DNA of 64,000 nt from Pseudomonas sp. GM18 (GCF_000282195.1 NZ_AKJT01000049.1:62001-126000); one strand, 5' to 3'. Positions 1 through 9,010 are shown, counted from the stretch's first letter. Notes: generated from the sequence alone by a model not told the origin. Numbers and translations are program-made.

Positions 1-535
1 ACGGGATCCACACAAAGCTGCGATCCGGTTGCTTGCCATCCAGGCCGAGCACCTGCAGTTTCTGCCCCTCCAGCATCAGGCTGTCGCCCTTGAGCACGTG
101 CGGCACGATGGTTTTGTTCGGCACGTCGGCGCCCATTTTCGGGCCCCAGAACGCCAGTTTGCCGTCGACGGTTTTCTTGATGTGGTCAACGGTCGGTTGC
201 GAGGCCAGCACTTTGGCGTTCGGGAACGCTTGGGTGATGGTGTCGAGGCCGAAGTAGTAATCCGGGTCACCGTGGCTGATGTAGATGGTGGTCAGTTGCT
301 TGCCGCTGGCGCGGATTTTTTCCACTACCTGTTCGGCCTGGGCTTTGCCGAATTGCGCGTCCACCAGAATCGCTTCCTTATCGCCGCTGACCAGTACCGA
401 GGTCACCGGGAAGATTGCGTTGGTGCCAGGATTGTAGACGTCCAGCGTCAGGGTCGACGCCGCAGCGGCGTGGGCCGCGAAGCCCAGTGCGGCGGTTGCC
501 AGAAGAATGCGTTTGATTGAAGTGAAGCCGATCAT
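1..535 (-). CDS. MBL-fold metallo-hydrolase, periplasmic, C-terminus cut by window edge
   Basis: The minus-strand frame from the ATG at 533-535 stays open to base 1, giving about 178 residues of a longer protein. The N-terminus (MIGFTSIKRILLATAALGF) is a typical Sec signal peptide with an Ala-rich cleavage region, so the product is probably periplasmic. The body reads as a metallo-beta-lactamase fold: a beta strand ending in a conserved Asp (ILVDAQFG) and a metal-site segment reading SHGDPDYYFG. This differs from the classical HxHxDH motif, because the second His position is Asp-Pro-Asp. This variant occurs in a recognised group of secreted MBL-fold proteins of unknown substrate. The gene is divergent from the LysR gene at 650, which is therefore a candidate regulator. 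Substrate unknown. Confidence 0.8.
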   Translation of the reverse strand, partial: MIGFTSIKRILLATAALGFAAHAAAASTLTLDVYNPGTNAIFPVTSVLVSGDKEAILVDAQFGKAQAEQVVEKIRASGKQLTTIYISHGDPDYYFGLDTITQAFPNAKVLASQPTVDHIKKTVDGKLAFWGPKMGADVPNKTIVPHVLKGDSLMLEGQKLQVLGLDGKQPDRSFVWIP

Positions 536-649
536 CTGTTGCTCCGTTGTCCGAATGCCGTGCTTGGCGATGGGACAGAGCTTAGTTGCCTGGTTCGATA
601 CAAAAAATGCGATGCTTGAACATAGTTTGTTTCTGAAAGCGGGCAAATC

Positions 650-1555
650 ATGGATCGTCTACAAGCAATGCGGGTGTTCGTTACGGTGGTGGATCTGGGT
701 AGCCAATCGGCCGCCGCCGATCACCTGGACCTGTCACGGCCGGTGGTCTCACGGTATCTGGCGGAGCTGGAGGATTGGGTCGGTGCGCGCCTGATGCACC
801 GCACCACGCGCAAATTGAGCCTGACCGCCGCCGGCAGCGAAATCCTGCCCCGCTGCCGGCAGATGCTCGATTTATCCAGCGACATGCAAGCCGCTGTCAG
901 CGAGCCGGACGACGCACCGCGCGGCCTGCTGCGGATCAGCGTCAGCACCTCGTTCGGCCAGGCACAACTGGCGGACGCAATGGCGGCCTACGTCAAACGC
1001 TACCCCGGCGTGAGCATCGACCTGCAGATGCTCGACCGCACGGTGAACCTGGTGGATGAGCGCATCGACCTGGCCATCCGCACCAGCAACGACCTGGACC
1101 CGAACCTGATCGCCCGGCGGCTGACGGTCTGCCGCTCGGTGATCTGCGCCTCCCCCGCTTACCTGCGCGAGCACCCGGCGCCGCAGCGGGTCGAAGACCT
1201 GAGCCTGCACAATTGCCTGACCCACTTCTACTTCGGCAAAAGCCTCTGGCATTTCGAGCAGGACGGCGAACCGGTCTCGGTGCCGGTACAGGGCAACATC
1301 AGCGCCAACGAAGCCAGCACGCTATTGCGCGCGGCAATGGCCGGAGCCGGTGTGGCGATGCTGCCCAGTTACCAGGCCGGCGTGCATATCCACAGCGGCG
1401 AACTGATCCGCCTGCTGCCCCAGGCCGAGCCCCGGCAGATGAACATCTATGCGGTGTATGCCTCACGCAAGCACATGCCGGTGGCGCTGCGCAGCATGCT
1501 GGATTTTCTGGTGCTCAGATTTCCGGAAGAACCGGCATGGGATGTGGGCCTCTAA
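650..1555 (+). CDS. LysR-family transcriptional regulator
   Basis: This is a 301-residue LysR-type regulator of usual length. Residues 1-60 form the winged helix-turn-helix (MRVFVTVVDLGSQSAAADHL, then SRPVVSRYLAELE), and the rest is the two-lobed substrate-binding domain. It belongs to the large CrgA/AaeR-like group in which the N-terminus begins MDRLQAMRVF. It is transcribed away from the MBL-fold gene with about 115 bp between the two starts, a layout in which LysR proteins often control the divergent gene. The effector cannot be inferred from sequence. Confidence 0.9.
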   Translation: MDRLQAMRVFVTVVDLGSQSAAADHLDLSRPVVSRYLAELEDWVGARLMHRTTRKLSLTAAGSEILPRCRQMLDLSSDMQAAVSEPDDAPRGLLRISVSTSFGQAQLADAMAAYVKRYPGVSIDLQMLDRTVNLVDERIDLAIRTSNDLDPNLIARRLTVCRSVICASPAYLREHPAPQRVEDLSLHNCLTHFYFGKSLWHFEQDGEPVSVPVQGNISANEASTLLRAAMAGAGVAMLPSYQAGVHIHSGELIRLLPQAEPRQMNIYAVYASRKHMPVALRSMLDFLVLRFPEEPAWDVGL

Positions 1556-1684
1556 CCGGACCAATGTGGGAGCATCAATGTTCTGAATATCGTGTTAAAC
1601 GCGAGGGTGGTTTTGATGGCAACTCACCGGCGCTGACCTATGCTCAAAGCAGTACCCAAGGGTATTCGTTCAGAGGTCAACGCC

Positions 1685-1861
1685 ATGAACATCAAAACAA
1701 GAAGATACCTCGCCATTTTTATCACTTGCGCGGCGACGCTGGCGCTGTATGGCACGGCCGCCTGGCGTGTCGAGCAGTTGCGAAAAGTGCCCCGTGACTT
1801 CGCGAGCTGCAACTTCGAGCGCTGCATCCCCCACAACGCAAGCCTCAACGCCCTCCGGTAA
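1685..1861 (+). CDS. small single-TM hypothetical protein
   Basis: A 58-residue ORF begins MNIKTRRYLAIFITCAATL, with one N-terminal hydrophobic segment (about residues 8-24) followed by a short polar tail containing CNFERCIPHN. An in-frame ATG at 1640 would add 15 residues, but the one at 1685 places the positively charged MNIKTRR directly before the membrane segment, as expected for a membrane or secreted peptide. The two Cys in the tail could form a disulfide in the periplasm. I do not recognise a family. It stands alone between the LysR gene and the converging AraC gene. Real but uncharacterised, moderate confidence. Confidence 0.55.
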   Translation: MNIKTRRYLAIFITCAATLALYGTAAWRVEQLRKVPRDFASCNFERCIPHNASLNALR

Positions 1862-1870
1862 CGAAGGGGG

Positions 1871-2782
1871 TCAGGCCTCGCTCTTCTGATCGGCAGCGTC
1901 CTGATCGGCCTTCAAGCGGTCGCGAAAAGCCTTGGGCGAGATCCCCACCCGACGCCGGAACAGGCGTGTGAAGTTGGTCGGATCGGAAAACCCCAGCACG
2001 TCGGACATTTCATAAATGGTCATGCTGGTGTAGGTCAGCAAGCGCTTGGCCTCCAGCAATTGACGCTCGTGCATGATCTGCAACGCCGGTTGCCCAGCCA
2101 GTTCGCGGCACGTGCCGTTGAGGTGGGACACAGAAATCCCCAGCCGATGGGCCAGGTCCTCGACCTTGACGTGCTGGCGATAGGTCTCCTCCACCAGTTG
2201 GATAAAACCGTTGAGGTATTCCCGAGCCCGTTGTGGACGCTGATTGGCAGCGCGGCGCTGAATCACCTGGCGGCTGACCCACACCATGATCACGCTGACC
2301 AGCGAATGCATGAGCATTTCCCGCGCCGGTTGATGACCGGTGTATTCGCTTTGCAGTGCTGAAAACAGGCTGTTGAGGTACTCGCCGTCCTTGCCCGCCG
2401 GGTAGCTTTCGGCCTGGGCCAGGGCGTTCACCGAATTACCCAGTTGCGCCTGAAGATGGGCGACCAGCGGCGCGGCCAGGGTGACGACGAACCCTTCGAC
2501 GTCCTCGGAAAACCGATAACCATGCACCGATAACGGCGGCAGAATGATGATTGCCGGCTCAGCCAATTGTGAGCGTTTCCCTTCGATCTCAAGCTCTGCC
2601 TGACCTTTGAAGACGAAGAGCAACTGACACAAATCAGCGTGGCGATGGGGTTTTATTTCCCATTGATGTTCGCGGCTGCGTTTTGAAATGGTTTCACAGT
2701 GGAGCAAATCGGGGGTCGGCCAATCCAGGCTTTCACCGTAGAGTTTGAACACCGGAATCGATGGCAGGGCGGGCTTGTTCAT
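1871..2782 (-). CDS. pobR: AraC-family regulator, PobR-like activator of pobA
   Basis: A 303-residue protein with an N-terminal cupin-like sensor domain (HRHADLCQLLFVFKG and following, about residues 40-150) and a C-terminal AraC DNA-binding domain with two HTH motifs (VEDLAHRLGISVSHLNGTCR, and a second ending DVLGFSDPTNFTRLFRRRVG). The start is the ATG at 2780-2782 (MNKPALPSIPVF), because the longer frame adds an unlikely 47-residue leader. It is divergent from pobA at 2962, the arrangement seen where an AraC-type PobR activates 4-hydroxybenzoate hydroxylase in response to 4-hydroxybenzoate. The name rests on family plus location, not on a ligand-site match. Confidence 0.85.
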   Translation of the reverse strand: MNKPALPSIPVFKLYGESLDWPTPDLLHCETISKRSREHQWEIKPHRHADLCQLLFVFKGQAELEIEGKRSQLAEPAIIILPPLSVHGYRFSEDVEGFVVTLAAPLVAHLQAQLGNSVNALAQAESYPAGKDGEYLNSLFSALQSEYTGHQPAREMLMHSLVSVIMVWVSRQVIQRRAANQRPQRAREYLNGFIQLVEETYRQHVKVEDLAHRLGISVSHLNGTCRELAGQPALQIMHERQLLEAKRLLTYTSMTIYEMSDVLGFSDPTNFTRLFRRRVGISPKAFRDRLKADQDAADQKSEA

Positions 2783-2961
2783 CACTTCAATCCAGGCCTC
2801 GAGGGTAACGGGGCGATAATCGCACCGATTGGCAGAATGTACAGGTATCGGCTCAGTTTTCACCTTCAATTGACAGACCCGCAAGTGAAAAATGCAAGCA
2901 CTCGATCCATAAAAATCATCCACCGGCCTTGGTCGCGCGGAGCTTGCGAGTCATAAAAACA

Positions 2962-4155
2962 ATGAAAACACTAAGAACCCAAGTCGCCATCATCGGCGCC
3001 GGCCCCTCTGGTTTGCTACTCGGCCAATTGCTGCATAACGCCGGCATCGACACCCTGATTCTCGAACGCCAGACCCCGGATTATGTGCTGGGACGCATCC
3101 GTGCCGGTGTCCTCGAACAAGGCATGGTAGAGCTGTTGCGTCAGGCCGGGGTGGGCCAGCGCATGGACGCCGAAGGGCTGGTCCATACAGGCTTCGAACT
3201 GGCCCTGGACGGGCGCCGGGTACACATCGATCTGCAGGCGCTGACCGGCGGCAAAACCGTGATGGTGTATGGCCAGACCGAGGTCACCCGCGACCTGATG
3301 GCCGCTCGTCGGGACGCCGGCGCGCAGACAATTTATGCAGCCGGCAACGTCGTCCCCCACGGCATGAAAACCGCTGAACCCTATGTCACCTTCGACAAGG
3401 ACGGCGAAACGTATCGACTCGATTGTGACTACATCGCCGGTTGCGACGGTTTCCATGGCGTGGCGCGGCAGTCGATCCCTGCCGACTGCCTGAAGGTGTT
3501 CGAGCGGGTGTATCCGTTCGGCTGGCTGGGGATTCTCGCCGACACCCCGCCGGTGCACGAGGAGTTGGTCTACGCGCGGCATGAACGGGGCTTTGCGTTG
3601 TGCAGCATGCGTTCGCCGACACGTACCCGTTATTACCTTCAGGTGCCGGCCCAGGATCAGGTCGAGGACTGGTCCGACCAACGCTTCTGGGACGAACTCA
3701 AATCCCGTCTGCCGGCCGCCCTCGCTGATGTGCTGGTGACCGGCCCGTCAATCGAGAAAAGCATCGCGCCGCTGCGCAGTTTCGTGGTCGAGCCGATGCA
3801 GTACGGGCGGATGTTCCTGGTCGGCGACGCCGCGCACATCGTCCCGCCCACCGGTGCCAAGGGCCTGAACCTGGCGGCCAGCGACGTCAGTACGTTGTTC
3901 AATATTCTGCTGAAGGTTTACCGCGAAGGCCGTGTTGATTTGCTGGAGAAGTATTCCGAAGTCTGTCTGCGGCGGGTGTGGAAAGCCGAACGGTTTTCCT
4001 GGTGGATGACTTCGATGTTGCATCGCTTCGACGAGCACGACGCTTTCAGCCAGCGCATCAGCGAGTCGGAGCTGGCCTACTTCGTTGACTCCGAGGCCGG
4101 GCGAAAAACCATCGCGGAAAACTACGTTGGCCTTCCATACGAGGCTATCGAATAG
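2962..4155 (+). CDS. pobA: 4-hydroxybenzoate 3-monooxygenase
   Basis: This flavoprotein hydroxylates 4-hydroxybenzoate to protocatechuate with NADPH and oxygen, feeding the beta-ketoadipate pathway. The protein is 397 residues against 394 for the classical P. fluorescens enzyme. It shows the FAD dinucleotide motif (AIIGAGPSGLLLG), the DG motif (IAGCDGFHG) and the GD motif (FLVGDAAHIVPPTGAKG). The well-known active-site residues are all present shifted by three: Y204, S215, R217, Y225 and, near the C-terminus, Y388. The start at 2962 is preceded by no strong Shine-Dalgarno but matches the family N-terminus. A 7-bp hairpin (4175-4194) follows the stop without a T-tract. Regulation is probably by the divergent PobR-like gene. 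Confidence 0.97.
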   Translation: MKTLRTQVAIIGAGPSGLLLGQLLHNAGIDTLILERQTPDYVLGRIRAGVLEQGMVELLRQAGVGQRMDAEGLVHTGFELALDGRRVHIDLQALTGGKTVMVYGQTEVTRDLMAARRDAGAQTIYAAGNVVPHGMKTAEPYVTFDKDGETYRLDCDYIAGCDGFHGVARQSIPADCLKVFERVYPFGWLGILADTPPVHEELVYARHERGFALCSMRSPTRTRYYLQVPAQDQVEDWSDQRFWDELKSRLPAALADVLVTGPSIEKSIAPLRSFVVEPMQYGRMFLVGDAAHIVPPTGAKGLNLAASDVSTLFNILLKVYREGRVDLLEKYSEVCLRRVWKAERFSWWMTSMLHRFDEHDAFSQRISESELAYFVDSEAGRKTIAENYVGLPYEAIE

Positions 4156-4232
4156 CCTGCTATCGACTTACACTGGCGAGCATTCCCGCTCGCCTGCCTC
4201 TTGCGGGTCAATCACTGCCCGCAGGTTTACCC

Positions 4233-5750
4233 GTGACCAATCTCAACCGCCCTGAAACGCCCAAACCGGCCATCCGCAGCGTGCTGATCGCCCTGATGCT
4301 GGCGATCTTTCTGGGTGCGCTGGACCAGACCATCGTCGCGGTGTCGATGCCGGCGATTTCCGCGCAATTCAAGGACGTCAGCCTGCTGGCCTGGGTCATT
4401 TCCGGCTACATGGTGGCGATGACCGTGGCAGTGCCGATCTACGGCAAGCTCGGCGATCTGTATGGCCGCCGCCGGTTGATGCTGTTCGGAATGGGCTTGT
4501 TCACCCTGGCGTCATTGTTCTGCGGCATGGCGCAAAGCATGGAGCAATTGGTACTGGCGCGGATCTTTCAAGGCATCGGCGCCGGCGGGATGATTTCGGT
4601 GAGCCAGGCGATCATCGGCGACATCGTTCCACCGCGCGAACGCGGTCGCTATCAGGGTTACTTCAGCAGCATGTACGCGGTGGCCAGCGTGGCCGGCCCG
4701 GTACTCGGTGGCTACATGACCGAATACCTGTCCTGGCGCTGGGTGTTTCTGATCAATCTTCCGTTGGGCCTGGGGGCGTGGCTGGTGGCCTACCACACGC
4801 TGGTGGGCCTGCCGGTGCCGCAGCGCAAGCCGATCATCGACTACCTCGGTACGTTGCTGATGATCATTGGCCTGACGGCGTTGTTGCTGGGCATCACTCA
4901 GGTTGGCCAGGGGCATTCGTGGTGCAGTGCCGAAGTGGCGGGTTTGCTCGGTTGTGCGGTGGTGGTGCTGGCCGTGTTCGTCTGGCATGAACGGCGGGCG
5001 CGGGAACCGTTGCTGCCGATGCATTTGTTCGCCAACCGCAATGCGATCTTTTGCTGGTGCACGATTTTCTTCACCAGTTTCCAGGCGATCTCTCTGATCG
5101 TGCTGATGCCGCTGCGCTTCCAGAGCGTCACCGGCGCCGGCGCCGACAGCGCTGCGCTGCATCTGTTGCCGCTGGCCATGGGCTTGCCGATAGGCGCGTA
5201 TTTCGCCGGGCGCAGGACTTCGGTGACCGGTCGTTACAAACCGATGATTTTGACTGGCGCGCTGCTCATGCCGTTGTCGATTCTCGGCATGGCGTTCAGT
5301 GCGCCGCAGGCATTTGTGCTGAGCAGCCTGTTCATGTTGCTCTGCGGGATCGCTGGCGGCATGCAGTTCCCGACGTCGTTGGTGGGCACGCAAAATTCGG
5401 TGGATCAACGGGACATTGGCGTTGCCACCAGCACCACCAATCTGTTCCGCGCTCTGGGCGGTGCAGTGGGCGTGGCATTGATGTCGGCGCTGTTGCTGGC
5501 GTTGTTGCAGGACTCCAGTTTCGCGCACCTGGCCGGCTCGTCGCTGATTGCCGAGGGCCGTTCGGGGAATGTCTTGCTCGATGGTTTGAACGCCGCGCCG
5601 GGGGATGCGCAAAACGCCTTGCGCGCCGAGTTGCTGCTGACCTTCAGGCATTTGCTGATGGTCAGCGCGGCGGTGTCGCTGCTGGGGCTGGCGGCGGCGA
5701 TTGCCATGCCGAACAGGCTGTTGCGTGGGCGGGAAGACAAGGTCCGCTAA
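4233..5750 (+). CDS. MFS multidrug transporter, DHA2 (EmrB/QacA) family
   Basis: A 505-residue, 14-helix type major facilitator starting at a GTG codon. The DHA2 signature near helix 1 (LGALDQTIVAVSMPAI) and the MFS motif A between helices 2 and 3 (GKLGDLYGRRR) are intact, followed by RIFQGIGAGG. Such proteins export drugs or metabolites from the cytoplasm using the proton gradient. There is no adjacent membrane-fusion gene, so it probably works as a single component. It sits 77 bp after pobA on the same strand and could be cotranscribed, which would suit export of aromatic acids, but that is inference. Confidence 0.92.
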   Translation: MTNLNRPETPKPAIRSVLIALMLAIFLGALDQTIVAVSMPAISAQFKDVSLLAWVISGYMVAMTVAVPIYGKLGDLYGRRRLMLFGMGLFTLASLFCGMAQSMEQLVLARIFQGIGAGGMISVSQAIIGDIVPPRERGRYQGYFSSMYAVASVAGPVLGGYMTEYLSWRWVFLINLPLGLGAWLVAYHTLVGLPVPQRKPIIDYLGTLLMIIGLTALLLGITQVGQGHSWCSAEVAGLLGCAVVVLAVFVWHERRAREPLLPMHLFANRNAIFCWCTIFFTSFQAISLIVLMPLRFQSVTGAGADSAALHLLPLAMGLPIGAYFAGRRTSVTGRYKPMILTGALLMPLSILGMAFSAPQAFVLSSLFMLLCGIAGGMQFPTSLVGTQNSVDQRDIGVATSTTNLFRALGGAVGVALMSALLLALLQDSSFAHLAGSSLIAEGRSGNVLLDGLNAAPGDAQNALRAELLLTFRHLLMVSAAVSLLGLAAAIAMPNRLLRGREDKVR

Positions 5751-5761
5751 CCCCTCCGACC

Positions 5762-5865
5762 GATCGTTCCCACGCTCTGCGTGGGAATGCAGCCAGGACG
5801 CTCTGCGTCCCATTGGAACGCGGAGCGTCCCTTGAGGCATTCCCACGCAGAGCGTGGGAACGATC
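5762..5865 (+). repeat. REP-type palindrome, GATCGTTCCCACGC family (copy 1 of 3)
   Basis: Two 29-bp inverted arms, beginning GATCGTTCCCACGCTCTGCG and ending CGTGGGAACGATC, flank an internal inverted pair built on GGACGCTC/GAGCGTCC. Highly similar copies lie at 16039-16151 and 24316-24426. All three are intergenic and just after the stop of an operon, the usual place for pseudomonad REP doublets (REPINs). Confidence 0.9.
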
Positions 5866-5877
5866 AGTGTCTACCGA

Positions 5878-6726
5878 TCAAGGGCTGTAATACCCCACCG
5901 CCACCAGAAAATGCCCGACCTTTTTCAGGTAGGCATGCTTGTCTTCGACCTTGCCGGTTACCGGGTTTTTCCAGCGGTATTCGTATTCGCCGTCATCCTG
6001 TTTGGCCATCAGCCCCAGGATCGGCTCGCCCACCGGTTTGCCTTCCGGGTCCTTGATCTTGCCGAAGTCGGTGTTGATCAGTCGCAGATTGGTGCCGTGG
6101 GCGACATAACGCCGAGTGTCCAGGTCGACGACAAACACGTACAGGTCATCCTGCAAGTAACCGCCCTTGAGAGTGTTGACCGCCGTGAGCGTGCCCTTCT
6201 CGTTTTTAGCCAGGTCGACCGCTGCTTTATCCAGCAACGCTTGCGCCTGTTGCGGCGAGGCCCGTGGCAGGTAGTAACCGACCGCCAGAATCCGCTGGCC
6301 GATGCGCTGATAGAACACATGTTTGCGTTCGACCTTACCGTCGGCCCAGTTCTGCCAACGGTATTCGGCTTGCTGAATGCCGTTGCCCTCCGGCACTTTC
6401 AAGGCGTCCTTGAAGGCTTTCTGCACATCCGGCCCGAGCACCTCGGACACATCACGACCGATCAACGCCGAAGACGGCCCGCCGCTGGCGAGCATCACGC
6501 CCTTGGTATCGACCACGAAGACATAACGATCCTTGTCGACAAACTCGCCCTGACGGCTGAAGGCCGCGAAAGCCTTGTCGCCCTGCTCGTGGTAGTAGGC
6601 CAGGGCTTTTTCCAGCAAGGCTTTGGCGGCCTGGCTGTCATCTTTTTCCGTCGTGGCGGCGTGAACCGGCCCCAGGCACAGCAACAGCATCCCGCCCAGC
6701 CAGGCCAGCTTGCGAAGAACCCCCAT
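5878..6726 (-). CDS. periplasmic tandem Cache-domain protein
   Basis: A 282-residue protein with a clear signal peptide (MGVLRKLAWLGGMLLLCLG, cleavage near HAATT). Two similar halves follow, each carrying a YVFVVD strand and ending in a VAVGYY- or LAVGYY-like strand (residues about 25-155 and 160-280). This is the pattern of two single-Cache domains in tandem. Cache domains normally form the ligand-binding part of chemoreceptors and sensor kinases, but here there is no membrane anchor after the domains and no signalling domain. The protein is therefore a free periplasmic binding or helper protein of unknown ligand. It is alone on its strand. Confidence 0.85.
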   Translation of the reverse strand: MGVLRKLAWLGGMLLLCLGPVHAATTEKDDSQAAKALLEKALAYYHEQGDKAFAAFSRQGEFVDKDRYVFVVDTKGVMLASGGPSSALIGRDVSEVLGPDVQKAFKDALKVPEGNGIQQAEYRWQNWADGKVERKHVFYQRIGQRILAVGYYLPRASPQQAQALLDKAAVDLAKNEKGTLTAVNTLKGGYLQDDLYVFVVDLDTRRYVAHGTNLRLINTDFGKIKDPEGKPVGEPILGLMAKQDDGEYEYRWKNPVTGKVEDKHAYLKKVGHFLVAVGYYSP

Positions 6727-6814
6727 GGCGCATCCCCCGTTCTTATTAGTGTTTCAAGAGCGTAGACGGCCTGGGGCTATGTATGAATATTCAGGAAAGC
6801 ACAGGTCTCGACCT

Positions 6815-6951
6815 GTAGCAGCTGCCGAGCCTGCGAGGTTGCGTTCGGCTGCGCAGCAGTCGTAATCCAGACACCGCGGTTTGTCTGATACAACTTGGTG
6901 TCTGATTTCACGACTGCTTCGCAGCCGAACGCAGGCTGCGCCAGCTGCTAC
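6815..6951 (+). repeat. imperfect intergenic palindrome (REP-like doublet)
   Basis: Inverted arms GTAGCAGCTG...GCGTTCGGCTGCG and CGCAGCCGAACGC...CAGCTGCTAC surround a central pair, CAGACACC...GGTGTCTG. It occupies the gap between two minus-strand genes. The arms begin with the GTAGCAGCTGCCGA core shared by many pseudomonad REP sequences. Confidence 0.75.
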
Positions 6952-6966
6952 GGGGATCTGTGTGAC

Positions 6967-7833
6967 TTAAGGCCGGGCGTTCAGCTGTTGTTGCAGGTTC
7001 TGGATCTGCGCCTGCAGGGTGTTGATGTTGCGGGTGACCTGGCCGCGGAAGGCATCGAACTCGGCGGTATTGTTGCCACCTTGCGCTGCGGCCGGGCGGT
7101 TGTCCTGTTGGCTTTTGAGCACAATCATGTCTTGCTCCAGGCGCTCGACGGCGGCGCTCGGGTTGCCTTGCCGCTTCAGCGCAGCGATGTCGGCGCCAAG
7201 GCTTTTGAGTTGGGCGTCGACCTTGCTGGTATCGGCCGGTGCGCTCTTCAACGCGGCCAGTTCGCCACTCAAGGCTTTGACCTGGGCCTGCAACTGGGCA
7301 TTGGCGGCTTGTTGTTCGGTGGCCTGCGTGGTCATTTGCGCCAGGCGCTTGTCCAGATCGGAGGTCTGGCCGAGCACGCCTTGCTGCTGTTTGCTCTGAT
7401 CCTGGAGTTTGCTTTCCAGCTGTTTGCTCTGGTCCTGGAGTTTGCCTTCCAGTTGTTTGATTTGCAGCTTCAACGCTTCACTGCCGGTGTTGACCGTGGA
7501 CTGGCTGGCCACCACCTTGCCGGAAATGTCCTGCAAGCGCCCCGCCGCTTCCTCACTGATACGGGCGAAGCTTTCCTGGGTCGCCACCAGTTGTTGTTCC
7601 ATCAGCGAAATCTGCTGAAAACTCCACCAGGCAAGGCCGGCGAAGGCAAAGAACAACGCGCCGACCAACGCCCACAGCGGGCCGGTGCTCGGGCCTTTGA
7701 CCTTGACGACCGGTGTGGTGCGCGAATGCACGGAAGTGCGCGCGGTGGTCGGAAAATCGTCGTCATCGAGGCTGTCGGCACGCAGGCTCGGTACATCGTC
7801 GAAGTCGTCGTTGGCATCGTTACGCATGGACAT
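6967..7833 (-). CDS. single-TM coiled-coil protein, often annotated as ATPase
   Basis: A 288-residue protein with an acidic cytoplasmic N-terminus (about 55 residues), one transmembrane helix (GPLWALVGALFFAFAGLAWW) and a long Gln/Ala-rich coiled-coil outside it. The coiled coil contains an 11-residue tandem repeat (KQLEGKLQDQS / KQLESKLQDQS), visible in DNA as a 33-bp near-duplication around 7386-7455. No nucleotide-binding motif is visible, so ATPase would be a misleading name. The start at 7833 has AAAGG about 8 bp upstream. It may span the periplasm as an envelope or division-type scaffold, but no family function is known to me. Confidence 0.8.
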   Translation of the reverse strand: MSMRNDANDDFDDVPSLRADSLDDDDFPTTARTSVHSRTTPVVKVKGPSTGPLWALVGALFFAFAGLAWWSFQQISLMEQQLVATQESFARISEEAAGRLQDISGKVVASQSTVNTGSEALKLQIKQLEGKLQDQSKQLESKLQDQSKQQQGVLGQTSDLDKRLAQMTTQATEQQAANAQLQAQVKALSGELAALKSAPADTSKVDAQLKSLGADIAALKRQGNPSAAVERLEQDMIVLKSQQDNRPAAAQGGNNTAEFDAFRGQVTRNINTLQAQIQNLQQQLNARP

Positions 7834-7949
7834 TGAGTCAACCTTTGTAAAACGCGGTGATGGCTTGATGCGGCGAAGTATAACTCCCGCTGGCACACCG
7901 GTTGACCCTGAACCCCGAACTCGGTTCAGTAGGGGGCAGCCCTTGTGTG

Positions 7950-8942
7950 TCAGCGAATGTCCTGAGCCTTCCACCAGGCGCAAAATTCATCGAGAGCGGT
8001 CCAGAGGCTGACTTTCGGATCGTAGTCCAGATAATGCCGGGCGCGACTGATGTCCAGGGTGAAATTTTTGTTCATTACCTGCATGCCCAGCCGCGACAGG
8101 GTCGGCTCGGGACGCCCCGGCCACAGCTTGCAAACGGCCTCGTTGAGCGCCGCAAGGCTGTAGGCCAAGCCGTAGGAACGGTAACGGGTAACCTGTGGGA
8201 CATCCATGTTGCGCATCACGTAATTGACCACATCCCACAACGGCACCGGTGCTCCGTTGCTGATGTTGTAGGCCTTGCCCAAGGCCGAACCGCTGGCCAG
8301 CAAGCTGCTGAACAACGCTTCATTGAGGTTTTGCACACTGGTGAAGTCAACCTTGTTCAGGCCATTGCCGATAATCGCCAACCGCCCTTTGCGCTGCATC
8401 TTCAGCAATCTGGGGAAAATGCTCATGTCGCCGGCGCCCGTCACGAAACGCGGGCGCAGGGCCAGGGTTTCGAGGCCGAACTCCTGCGCACCGAAGACTT
8501 TTTGCTCGGCCAGGTATTTGGTCGCGGCGTAGGGATGTTTGAAGCGCTTGGGCACCTGGTCTTCGGTCAACCCCAGATGATCGCGGCCATCAAAGTAAAT
8601 CGATGGCGACGACAAGTGCACCAGGCGCCGCACCCGTTGTTTCAGGCAGGCCTCGACCACGTTCTCGGTGACCTCGACGTTGCCTTGATGGAAGTCCTGA
8701 TACCGCCCCCACAAACCGACAGCACCGGCGCAATGGACCACGGCTTCGACGTCGGAGCACAGGTCGCGCGCCAGTTGCGGGTCGCTCAAGTCGCCCTGGA
8801 TGAACTCGGCACCACGGCGCACCAAATGCTCGACGCTCTCGGCCCGGCGACCGTTGACCCGCACGTCCAGGCCCTGCTCCAGGGCGAAACGCGCAAAACG
8901 TCCGCCAATGAAGCCGCTTGCGCCGGTGACCAGAATCTTCAT
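7950..8942 (-). CDS. NAD(P)-dependent epimerase/dehydratase (3-beta-HSD-like extended SDR)
   Basis: A 330-residue extended short-chain dehydrogenase. The N-terminal Rossmann motif is TGASGFIGG, the acidic dinucleotide loop GDLSD follows, and the catalytic region reads SSPSIYF with an active-site Tyr-x3-Lys (YAATK). The C-terminal half (RPRFVTGAGDMS...) resembles 3-beta-hydroxysteroid dehydrogenase/isomerase-like enzymes of bacteria, whose substrates are mostly unknown. The start at 8942 gives MKILVTGASGFIGG, which is the usual distance to the nucleotide motif. It lies upstream of the coiled-coil gene and downstream of argP on the same strand with short gaps. Confidence 0.9.
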   Translation of the reverse strand: MKILVTGASGFIGGRFARFALEQGLDVRVNGRRAESVEHLVRRGAEFIQGDLSDPQLARDLCSDVEAVVHCAGAVGLWGRYQDFHQGNVEVTENVVEACLKQRVRRLVHLSSPSIYFDGRDHLGLTEDQVPKRFKHPYAATKYLAEQKVFGAQEFGLETLALRPRFVTGAGDMSIFPRLLKMQRKGRLAIIGNGLNKVDFTSVQNLNEALFSSLLASGSALGKAYNISNGAPVPLWDVVNYVMRNMDVPQVTRYRSYGLAYSLAALNEAVCKLWPGRPEPTLSRLGMQVMNKNFTLDISRARHYLDYDPKVSLWTALDEFCAWWKAQDIR

Positions 8943-9010
8943 GTATTGCTCCGAATATTTCGTTTTGCGTTTTGCATATTGCGTAAGGCGTGAGGTCTTG
9001 ACGCCAGCCG

